Shown here one piece after another: positions 57,591 through 64,000 of a stretch of DNA of 64,000 nt. The notes under the pieces are model-generated. The model saw only the letters and a list, made by a program, of their open reading frames with translations. It was not told where the DNA came from and ran no database searches. The translations under genes were made by a program, and so were the position numbers. The DNA is from an uncultured Mycoplasmatota bacterium (GTDB taxonomy: Bacteria > Bacillota_I > Bacilli_A > RF39 > UBA660), in NCBI GenBank assembly GCA_900547465.1, contig URHJ01000003.1:4332-68331 (forward strand). The letters run 5' to 3'. Every line of letters begins with the position of its first letter. The first letter of the stretch is position 1.

Positions 57591-58013
57591 TTATCTTGCC
57601 TTATTAATATAATCATCTATAAATTTTTTAGATGGCGTATATATATTTTCTGGTAAAGCATCTAGACTAAACCATTCCCATTTATCTTCTTTTTCTGGTT
57701 CCATAGCAGTTAATTCTCCGCTTGAAGATTTTGCAATTACTTGTAGTGTTACAAAGTGTCTATCTGTTGCGATATCATCAGATGCTCCGAATAATTCCAA
57801 ATCATCTATATCGAGATTAGTTTCTTCTTTTATTTCTCTCTTTGCTCCTTCAAACATAGTTTCAAACATCTCTTGTTTACCACCTGGAAGAGACCAACAA
57901 TCGCCTTCTTGGATACCGCCTGTATCTTTTCTTTTTGATAATCTATGTCCAAGTAACACTTTATTATCTTTTAAAATCATTACACCTATTCCAACTCTAA
58001 CAACATTATTCAT
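57591..58013 (-). CDS. NUDIX hydrolase
   Basis: 140 residues, cytosolic. The Nudix box is GGKQEMFETMFEGAKREIKE followed by ET, close to the GX5EX7REUXEEXGU consensus. The start VVRVGIGVMILKDNKVLLGHRLS and WSLPGG are typical of nucleotide-triphosphate-cleaning (MutT/ADP-ribose-type) members. Substrate not predictable. GGGTGA ribosome site; own terminator downstream. Confidence 0.9.
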   Translation of the reverse strand: MNNVVRVGIGVMILKDNKVLLGHRLSKRKDTGGIQEGDCWSLPGGKQEMFETMFEGAKREIKEETNLDIDDLELFGASDDIATDRHFVTLQVIAKSSSGELTAMEPEKEDKWEWFSLDALPENIYTPSKKFIDDYINKAR

Positions 58014-58114
58014 AAAATCACCCTTTCAAATTGTCACTTTTTTCTACTAAAATATATAGAATCATCTAGGTTTTTCAACTGTGTTTTATATATAATATCT
58101 TATCATAAATTTTA

Positions 58115-58990
58115 TTAATTATCTATACTACAATTATTTATTACATCTTTTAATAGATTTTCTATTTCGTTCTTATTTTCTATTTCATGTATTCCAAAAC
58201 ATCTCTTTCCTAAATCTTTAAAAGATGCTCCGCAGTGAAAAACTATTTTTCTATCTATAATTATAAATCTATCATGATAGGAATCATTATTTATGAATGT
58301 GATATTATTATATTGTTTTAAATTATCATTTATATTTGATGAAATAACTATTATCTTTTTATTAATACTTCTAAGCTCATCTAACAGTACTTTTCCTATA
58401 TAGTTATCTATAATTATTATTTCATCTTTGGCTACATTAAATATCTCTAATAGTACTGAATAAGCATCATAAATATCACCTTTAAAAAATATAGAATCTT
58501 TTGTTATTTCTTGGGGATTAAATTTATCAAACAATTCATCTATTTTTCTTGTATTATTATCAACTTTTTCTTCTAAAAGTAAAAATCTCCTAGGTAATAT
58601 ATTTTTATTATAGTTAATGTAATGTCTCATCTTTACAAATGTATCCATTATTCTAATACTTACTTCAGTAGCTGTTTTTGATTTTAAAATTGTTGCGAGC
58701 ATATATACGCCTTGTTCTGTAAATACTCTAGGATTTGATCTTGACATATTACCTATATTTGTGGTCAAAAATTTTGACCGCAAATTTTCCTTTTCCTAAT
58801 TACTCAAAATAAAACTATACCTGCTTGGAAATTTATCTGGATTATTCTTAACTGCTTGATTGATTTCTTTAGTTCCATTTTTACAATTATATAATTTTGC
58901 TAAATCAGAATCTAACATTACCTCCTTTTCGTCAATTTCATAAATCATATTTTCGATGATTATTACATCTTTTTCTGCCATTTCATTCAT
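58115..58990 (-). pseudogene. ORF6N-domain/PLD-like protein interrupted by an in-frame amber codon
   Basis: The frame from 58990 encodes an ORF6N DNA-binding domain (EVMLDSDLAKLYNCKNGTKEINQAVKNNPDKFPSRYSFILSN) and meets TAG at 58796-58798. The same frame continues EKENLRSKFLTT, then RVFTEQGVYMLATILKS, the rest of ORF6N, and a C-terminal phospholipase-D-like part with HDRFIIIDRKIVFHCGASFKDLGKR. Because the frame is unbroken, one base change explains the stop. The intact ancestor had about 291 residues. Such proteins are often phage-linked regulators or nuclease-like factors. A strong AAGGAGG site and a structured leader RNA lie upstream. Confidence 0.78.
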
Positions 58991-59012
58991 ACTTTAACCT
59001 CCTTCTTTGAAT

Positions 59013-59132
59013 AAAAAAAGAGATATCCCCTTCATCCTATTAAAAGGGATATCCCGCAGCATGTAATAATTCTTCCTTGCCTTAAAGAATTAGAACCTTA
59101 ACGTCCAAATTGTCATATTAACTCATGGCAAG
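59013..59132 (-). ncRNA. Structured leader RNA with a possible pseudoknot and terminator
   Basis: In the transcript, CTTGCC (59127-59132) can pair with GGCAAG in the loop of a hairpin made by TAATTCTT (59085-59092) and AAGAATTA (59067-59074), giving an H-type pseudoknot. It is followed by a terminator (GATATCCC, 59046-59053, with GGGATATC, 59022-59029) and seven U. This layout looks like a riboswitch or attenuator. It lacks T-box elements and fits no riboswitch consensus I remember. The gene it would control is the ORF6N one. Confidence 0.6.
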
Positions 59133-59149
59133 ATAATTAATACAGTTAG

Positions 59150-59178
59150 AATATATCATACTATTTTTATAAATACAA
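59150..59178 (-). promoter_or_regulatory. Promoter for the ORF6N leader RNA
   Basis: TTGTAT (59173-59178), 17 bases, TATATT (59150-59155) on the minus strand, about 18 bases before the first pairing element of the leader. Confidence 0.45.
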
Positions 59179-59194
59179 TCGAACAAAGAGGTTT

Positions 59195-59230
59195 TTATTT
59201 CTTTTTCAAAACACAAACTGTCTCTACATG
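59195..59230 (-). pseudogene. Relic C-terminus of an RlmD/TrmA-type methyltransferase
   Basis: Eleven codons encode HVETVCVLKKK followed by TAA. The end of the intact RlmD at 60586 reads HVECVCVLKLK, and H-V-E-x-V-x-V-L is the conserved C-terminus of this family. No upstream coding sequence remains. Confidence 0.45.
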
Positions 59231-59306
59231 CCATATTCATTAATTATGAATAGTTGCTTTTTATATGTTTGGGTATAACTGACTATGTTCTGACATATAA
59301 ACTGAA

Positions 59307-59336
59307 ATAATATAATGTGTATTATACATATGTCAA
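59307..59336 (-). promoter_or_regulatory. Orphan promoter in a gene-free stretch
   Basis: A perfect TTGACA (59331-59336), 18-base spacer and TATTAT (59307-59312). The following 160 bases hold a small hairpin (ATTCAT...ATGAAT) and the methyltransferase relic, but no intact gene. Otherwise 59133-59348 shows nothing else that I can support. Confidence 0.5.
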
Positions 59337-59348
59337 TTTTTATTTAAA

Positions 59349-59890
59349 TTAATTAAAACTATATTCTCTTATTTCACAATTATCTGGCAAATATTTTTCC
59401 ACCTGTCCATCTTCTGGCAATTCATTAAAATAGAAATGGATTGCCCTAGCTACGCCACCATGTGTTACCAAAAGTATATTTTGACCTCTATATTTTTTCT
59501 TGATTTCATCTAAAAATAAATTAACCCTTTTAAATAATTCTGGAACTGTTTCTAAATTATCGATTTTAACTTTAGAATAATAATTCCAATATTCCGTATA
59601 ATAAAAATTATCTATTTTCGTATTTGTTAAAACTCCACAATTTCTTTCTTCTATTCGATCATCATATATTACTTTTATCTTATTAGAATTTATAATATCA
59701 CAGGTATGTCTTGTTCTTAAAAGTGGTGAACAAATAATCAAATCTAAATTTAAATTTTTAATTTTTTTAGATGCTTCCTGTGCTTGTTTTATTCCAATAT
59801 TATTTATATCTTCATTTAATAATTTTCCATTATATATATATCTAATCTATTACTATCTGTGTTTCCATGTCTAATTACATATAACTTCAT
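59349..59890 (-). pseudogene. Histidine phosphatase (phosphoglycerate-mutase-like) with frameshift
   Basis: The gene starts at the ATG 59890 with KLYVIRHGNTDSNRLDIY (the RHG catalytic motif), then runs out of frame after a TA tract at 59831-59840. In the other frame it continues GKLLNEDINNIGIKQAQEA, LIICSPLLRTRHTCDII, then ...LLVTHGGVARAIH. Removing two bases restores one frame of 179 residues. So a 2-base gain in the TA repeat broke it. The product would be a small phosphatase of the alpha-ribazole or phosphoglycerate mutase type. Confidence 0.8.
59831..59840. repeat. TA repeat at the phosphatase frameshift
   Basis: Five TA units; one fewer would keep the phosphatase in frame. Confidence 0.75.
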
Positions 59891-60386
59891 TGTTACTTTT
59901 CCTCCTTATATCATTTTTGTAAAGTGTGTATATTCCTGTAAGTAATAAAATAAAATCACCTAATACCATGAACCAACTATGGTAATAAATATAATAAGAG
60001 CCGTATAAAAGTCCTGTTGTTATTCCAGATATTCTAACTAATTTCATATTTGATTGCCATAGACAATATGATCTAATCATTGAACCAATTGTTGGTAATA
60101 GCGAAACCCACCCTGTCCATGAAAAATAACAATTTATCATAATTATTCCTTCAAAAATAAATAGTATTATTAAATATACAGATTTACTAAATTTATTTTT
60201 ATTTATAAATATAAAAGTCCTTATTAAATTTATTATACTTAAAATTGCGCCTGTAAAAGCAGATATTAAAAAATCATATATTGCTTCAAAAAAGCAGTTT
60301 AATGATTGAACATATAATGATTTTTTTCTATCTTTAATACATATACTAATACACACTGCTAATAATGCTAAAATACTAAATACCAT
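59871..60386 (-). CDS. YgjV-like inner-membrane protein
   Basis: 171 residues with about five to six hydrophobic segments and short loops (SILALLAVCISICIKDRKKS, NCFFEAIYDFLISAFTGAILSI, WVSLLPTIGSMIRSYCLWQS, GLLYGSYYIYYHSWFMVLGD). The pattern is that of the YgjV (Imp-YgjV) family, related in shape to PnuC-type small-molecule carriers. Function unknown. Its end overlaps the start of the broken phosphatase gene by 20 bases, so they were once coupled. Confidence 0.72.
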   Translation of the reverse strand: MVFSILALLAVCISICIKDRKKSLYVQSLNCFFEAIYDFLISAFTGAILSIINLIRTFIFINKNKFSKSVYLIILFIFEGIIMINCYFSWTGWVSLLPTIGSMIRSYCLWQSNMKLVRISGITTGLLYGSYYIYYHSWFMVLGDFILLLTGIYTLYKNDIRRKSNNEVICN

Positions 60387-60515
60387 TTTTTATTTCTCCT
60401 ATAATCTCTACTTTTTATTTTGTTTAGTCAACCCATGCCACCTAATATGGTATGAGTAAATATATTCTCCTTAAACAACCTCCATAAAACTTTATCATTT
60501 TTTATAAAAATAAAT

Positions 60516-60541
60516 GTTTTTTTATCAAAAATATGCTTTTT
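60516..60541. other. Hairpin downstream of the rlmD gene
   Basis: ATCAAAAA and TTTTTGAT arms in the gap after rlmD on the minus strand. The region 60387-60585 also has GGAGG and AAGGAG matches but no supported gene. Confidence 0.3.
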
Positions 60542-60585
60542 TTTGATAGTCACTGAACAGTTGATTTTCGTCTAAATATAAGGCC

Positions 60586-61782
60586 CTATTTAAGTTTTAG
60601 AACGCATACACACTCAACATGATATGTATTTGGAAACATATCATATGGTGTTACTTCAACTAATTCGTAATTATTACTAAGAAGTTTTATATCCCTTGCC
60701 ATAGTAATTGGATCACATGATACATATATAATTGTTTTAGGGCTAATCTTTTCTAGTATTGGAATTACTTTTTTATGTAGTCCACTACGTGGAGGATCAA
60801 CAATTACTGTATCTATATTATTATTAGAAATAAAATCTAGTTTATCTTCTACTTTTCCTAAGATAAATTCTATATTTTCTACATTATTTATCTTTTTATT
60901 TATATTTGCCGATTCTATAGCGTCACTTACTACTTCTATTCCTGTAATTTTTGATACTACATCACTTATATAAATACCAATAGTACCAGTTCCACAATAT
61001 AGGTCTAGGACATTTTTACTTTTCTCTTTTACTATTACGTCTTTTACCTTATCATACATTCTAGTAGAAATATCATAATTAACTTGGAAAAAACTATTTC
61101 TTTTGATGATGTATTTCTTATTTCCAATGTATGATGTAATATAATCTTTTGTAGTCATTACTTTTTCATTTATTATCAAGACATCAACTATTTCTAAAAG
61201 ATTCTGATAATAAGCAATACTTCCATCTATAATAAGCATTACTTCATTTGTTTTATTTCCTACTTTTATAGTTATTTTTTCTATATCTTTTAACTCTATA
61301 TATTTTTTTAAATAACTGATTAAATCATTAATAACTGGATTTAATAATAAACACCTATCTAGTTCTATTAACTCATTAGTTTTATTTTTATAAAAACCTA
61401 GTTTGTTATCTTTTACATGAAGCACTACTTTGTTACGGTAATTAAAGTTTTTAGAGAATACTATATCATTTACATCTTTATTATATTTTAGAAATTTCTT
61501 TAAGATCTCTTCTACTTTTTCTTTTTTAAACTCTTCTTGTTTTTCTTCTTTAATATGCATAAGTTGGCAACCACCGCAAACATTATAATATTTACATTTT
61601 GCTTCAGTTCTATCTTTACTGATATTACTTATTTCTTTTAATTTTGCTTCGCAATATTTTTTCTTTTCTTTTAATAAAGTAATACTTACATCTTCATCTT
61701 TTAGAGCATTTTCTATAAAGTATACTTTGCCTGAAGATCTATAAATTCCTCTTCCATAATAATCTAATTTTTCTATTTTCAT
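60586..61782 (-). CDS. rlmD: 23S rRNA (uracil-C5)-methyltransferase, RlmD/TrmA family
   Basis: SAM-dependent methyltransferase that makes 5-methyluridine in RNA. An N-terminal TRAM domain (MKIEKLDYYGRGIYRSSGKVYFIENAL) is followed by the iron-sulphur cluster Cys (CKYYNVCGGCQLM), the SAM motif VLDLYCGTGTIGIYIS, the DPPRSGLHKKVI segment and the nucleophile Cys in VSCDPITMARD, ending in HVECVCVL. About 398 residues from the ATG at 61782. Whether it targets U747, U1939 or tRNA cannot be told from sequence. Divergent from the GerA operon. Confidence 0.93.
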   Translation of the reverse strand: MKIEKLDYYGRGIYRSSGKVYFIENALKDEDVSITLLKEKKKYCEAKLKEISNISKDRTEAKCKYYNVCGGCQLMHIKEEKQEEFKKEKVEEILKKFLKYNKDVNDIVFSKNFNYRNKVVLHVKDNKLGFYKNKTNELIELDRCLLLNPVINDLISYLKKYIELKDIEKITIKVGNKTNEVMLIIDGSIAYYQNLLEIVDVLIINEKVMTTKDYITSYIGNKKYIIKRNSFFQVNYDISTRMYDKVKDVIVKEKSKNVLDLYCGTGTIGIYISDVVSKITGIEVVSDAIESANINKKINNVENIEFILGKVEDKLDFISNNNIDTVIVDPPRSGLHKKVIPILEKISPKTIIYVSCDPITMARDIKLLSNNYELVEVTPYDMFPNTYHVECVCVLKLK

Positions 61783-61872
61783 TATTCTCACATCCAATTA
61801 AATTATATCAGAAAAATAAAATTAATTACATATTTTTTATAAACCTTATTCATACTAAAAATGGTGATATGT

Positions 61873-63273
61873 ATGGAAAAAATTGTAAATGATATAAGGA
61901 AGAGATTACCAAGTAAAGATTATATTTATAAGAAGATAAAGATAGATAAGAAAGAATTGTATTTAATATTTAATGAGGTTTTATGTAGTGGTGATGAGAT
62001 AAATGAATCTATTTTAAAGAGACTTACTCTTTTAAATCATAAGAATTTTGATTTAGAGAACAAACTACCTGCGAATAATATAAAGATTATAAAAAAAGAT
62101 GAGATTATTTCTTATGTTAATAAAGGGTTTGTAGTTTGTTTAACGGGTGATATGATATTCGCAATTGAAGAAAAACAAAAATTAGAACGTGGTATTACTA
62201 CTATTGAGAGTGAGCTATCATTAAATGGCCCAAAGGATTCTTTTTCTGAGAGTTTCAATACTAATTTAGGTTTGATTAGAAGACGAATTAAATCTGAAGA
62301 TCTATGGTGGGATGAGGTAACACTTGGGAAAAGTACAGAAACTAAAGTTGGAATTTTATATATGAATAATATTGTTGATAAAGACTTAGTAGAAAAAGTT
62401 AAAGCTAGACTTAATTTAATTGATATTGATGGAATAATAGATTCTAGTTATTTAAAAGATAACTTAGAAAATAATAATAGTTTCTTTCCAACAATATCTT
62501 CTACTGAAAGACCTGATAAAGTTGCGATGAGTCTTCTTGAGGGAAAAGTGGCAATCATAGTAGATATGTCTTCTTATGTACTTATATTACCTAATTTCTT
62601 TATTGATTTTTTCCATACTGTTGATGATTATTATCAAAAATCTATTAATGTTACATTTATTCGTTGTATTAGAATTCTTGCTTTTTTTATTGCTATTTTT
62701 ATACCTGCTTATTATATTGCGGTTACAACATATAACCAGAATTCTATTTTCTTATCACTACTCCTCTTATTAAAAGCACAGCGTACGGCAGTTCCTTTTC
62801 CGGCAATAGTTGAGGCATTATTTATGATAATTTCTTTTGAAATTTTAAGAGAAAGCGATCTTAGAATGTCTTCAACAACAGGTTCTGCAATATCTATTCT
62901 AGGTGGTTTAATACTTGGAGATGCTGCAGTGTCAGCGGGAATTATGTCTCCTATTATGATCATTGTAATAGCAATATCTTCAATTGCTGGTTTTGTTTTT
63001 ACATCAATTGAACTTGTTAATGCAATTAGATTGTATAGGATTATTTTCCTACTACTCGCGACTGTCTTAGGAGTATATGGTATTTACTTAGGTGCTATTT
63101 ATCTTTTGTATAAGTTAATTACTTTGACTAGTTTTGATAACCCTTATCTAGCACCTTTTTCCCCATTTATCAAAAATGAAATGAATGACGCTATCTATAA
63201 GAGGGATAATAAGGGAGAAAAAACTAGAAATCCGCTTCTAACTAATAATAAGAAAAGGGGCAAATATTCATGA
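61873..63273 (+). CDS. GerAA-type spore germination receptor subunit
   Basis: About 466 residues: a hydrophilic N-terminal domain (about 1-220) with LTGDMIFAIEEKQ and LGLIRRRIKSEDLW, then about five to six membrane segments, with PAIVEALFMIISFEILRESDLRMSS, GLILGDAAVSAGIMSPIMIIVIAISSIAGFVF as in GerAA. It forms the ligand receptor complex with GerAB and GerAC that triggers germination. The start at 61873 has GGTGAT four bases upstream and 61861 has no site. First gene of the gerAA-gerAC-gerAB-like operon reaching the right edge. Confidence 0.9.
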   Translation: MEKIVNDIRKRLPSKDYIYKKIKIDKKELYLIFNEVLCSGDEINESILKRLTLLNHKNFDLENKLPANNIKIIKKDEIISYVNKGFVVCLTGDMIFAIEEKQKLERGITTIESELSLNGPKDSFSESFNTNLGLIRRRIKSEDLWWDEVTLGKSTETKVGILYMNNIVDKDLVEKVKARLNLIDIDGIIDSSYLKDNLENNNSFFPTISSTERPDKVAMSLLEGKVAIIVDMSSYVLILPNFFIDFFHTVDDYYQKSINVTFIRCIRILAFFIAIFIPAYYIAVTTYNQNSIFLSLLLLLKAQRTAVPFPAIVEALFMIISFEILRESDLRMSSTTGSAISILGGLILGDAAVSAGIMSPIMIIVIAISSIAGFVFTSIELVNAIRLYRIIFLLLATVLGVYGIYLGAIYLLYKLITLTSFDNPYLAPFSPFIKNEMNDAIYKRDNKGEKTRNPLLTNNKKRGKYS

Positions 63274-63836
63274 AAAAAATTATTATTGGAATTGCATTAT
63301 GTTTTTTAATATTTGGTACTAATAATTATAGTGAGTTAAATCATTTAGCAATTATTACTAATGTTGGTATAGAAAAAAATAAAGATAATTACACTGTAAC
63401 ATTTCAAGAAATTGTTCCTAAAAAAGAAGAAAATAAAATTATTAAAACTTACAATTATTATGAAAATAGTTCTAATAGTATTAAAAATACTTTTAAACTT
63501 TTAGAAGAAGATTTAACTAAAGAAATATATCTAGATCATTTAGAAAATATTATTATTCATTCCGATGATGATAAGATTCTTTCTGAACTTTTATCTTACT
63601 TTCAAAAAGATTTTGATCATTTTAATATTATATATACTGAAAATAATCCAAAAGATGTTATGAAGTATTCGTCTAATTATAAGTACGTTAATCATTTAAT
63701 AGATAATAATACTTCGTTTAGATCTGTTAAAAAAGCAAAATTAGAAAAAAAGAAAATTAATATTCCAGTTGTAAAGTTTAAAGATAAAAAACTTATTTTT
63801 TACAAATATAAGGAGTTGAAGAAATTTGAAAGTTAA
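63270..63836 (+). CDS. GerAC-like protein, short and without a lipobox
   Basis: 188 residues versus about 370-400 for GerAC. The N-terminal part keeps the Ger(x)C motif LNHLAIITNVGIEKNKDNYTVTFQEI, but the usual lipobox Cys (the GCWD segment) is replaced by GTNNYSE, so lipid anchoring is lost. The C-terminal domain is absent, although the stop is clean and the ribosome site for the next gene lies inside its last codons. It overlaps gerAA by 4 bases. It may be a natural short form. Confidence 0.75.
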   Translation: MKKIIIGIALCFLIFGTNNYSELNHLAIITNVGIEKNKDNYTVTFQEIVPKKEENKIIKTYNYYENSSNSIKNTFKLLEEDLTKEIYLDHLENIIIHSDDDKILSELLSYFQKDFDHFNIIYTENNPKDVMKYSSNYKYVNHLIDNNTSFRSVKKAKLEKKKINIPVVKFKDKKLIFYKYKELKKFES

Positions 63837-64000
63837 AAAAGATTTATCAATGATTGCGCTTATATTTTTTGTAACTAGATGTTTCTATAACTTATATACA
63901 TTTACTAATTTAATATCATTTTTAACTATAAGTGGGATTACTTTGGTATTATTAATTATAATAAAAAAAATAAAAGGTAATTTACAAAATATTAAATTAT
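63826..64000 (+). CDS. Probable GerAB-like membrane subunit, N-terminal part (cut by window edge)
   Basis: The frame from TTG (63826, AAGGAG upstream; next ATG 63850) runs to the window end with two hydrophobic segments (LSMIALIFFVTRCFYNLYT, LISFLTISGITLVLLIIIKK). Third position in a GerA-type operon suggests GerAB, the amino-acid-permease-like receptor subunit, but the segment is too short to show a motif. Confidence 0.55.
   Translation, partial: MKVKKDLSMIALIFFVTRCFYNLYTFTNLISFLTISGITLVLLIIIKKIKGNLQNIKL

Noticed and set aside
59230..59250. Palindrome ATTCATTAATTATGAAT considered as an operator.
   Set aside because: Simple A/T hairpin in a relic region with no gene or promoter placement to support a role.
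60442..60498. An 18-codon minus-strand ORF (MIKFYGGCLRRIYLLIPY) in the leader before the YgjV-like gene.
   Set aside because: No ribosome site before its ATG and no conservation evidence; kept only as a possible leader peptide.
62712..62963. An 83-codon minus-strand frame inside gerAA.
   Set aside because: Antisense to the membrane helices of GerAA; hydrophilic/hydrophobic pattern is just the complement.

Overview
The window is AT-rich DNA from a low-GC Gram-positive bacterium (Bacillota, Bacilli side). Strong AGGAGG-type ribosome binding sites, an HrcA/CIRCE heat-shock operon, T-box leaders, a LexA of Bacillus type, a GerA-type receptor and SipW-like surface proteins all point that way. Gene content (compact operons, type 3 ProRS, QueH, many small surface proteins with an 'AYAIFSTT'-like anchor) suggests an uncultured gut lineage near the Mollicutes/RF39/Erysipelotrichia group. 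That placement is an inference. UGA is used as a stop and Trp is UGG, so the code is the standard one.

Layout: (1) 1-10.7 kb: end of guanylate kinase, pyruvate kinase, polA-fpg, thymidine kinase, an SOS locus (lexA with a divergent tiny membrane protein), recD2 and mtaB. (2) 10.8-17.4 kb: heat-shock cluster hrcA-grpE-dnaK-pepF-dnaJ, with two CIRCE operators at its promoter. (3) 17.5-22.9 kb: one long minus-strand operon ruvA-orf-ruvB-orf-queA-tgt-yceD-rpmF, with a LexA-like site in front of ruvA. (4) 23-29 kb: a surface protein, then a T-box(Ala)-controlled operon of a P-loop kinase, alaS and holA, then an AI-2E-family exporter. (5) 29-41.4 kb: housekeeping genes (yigZ, cvpA, rnhC), a flippase, a two-component system and several secreted or membrane proteins, including a pair with nearly identical tails and a collagen-like protein. 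(6) 41.4-49.7 kb: T-box(His)-controlled hisS-orf-aspS-proS, a tandem pair of M3-like metalloproteases and queH. (7) 49.7-58 kb: membrane and accessory genes, including an ABC exporter with an unknown partner protein. (8) 58-60.4 kb: a decaying zone with an amber-interrupted ORF6N gene, a structured leader RNA, a relic methyltransferase tail and a frameshifted phosphatase. (9) 60.5-64 kb: an rRNA methyltransferase and the start of a GerA-type operon.

The best leads are the divergent SOS-controlled 51-residue membrane protein beside lexA, the pseudoknot-like leader RNA before the ORF6N gene, the tandem M3-like protease pair, and the ABC-exporter/unknown-protein cassette. Metal-binding Cys/His tails on GrpE and HisRS and two TA-repeat loci are smaller oddities. 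All family names come from motif recognition by eye; no database search was run.
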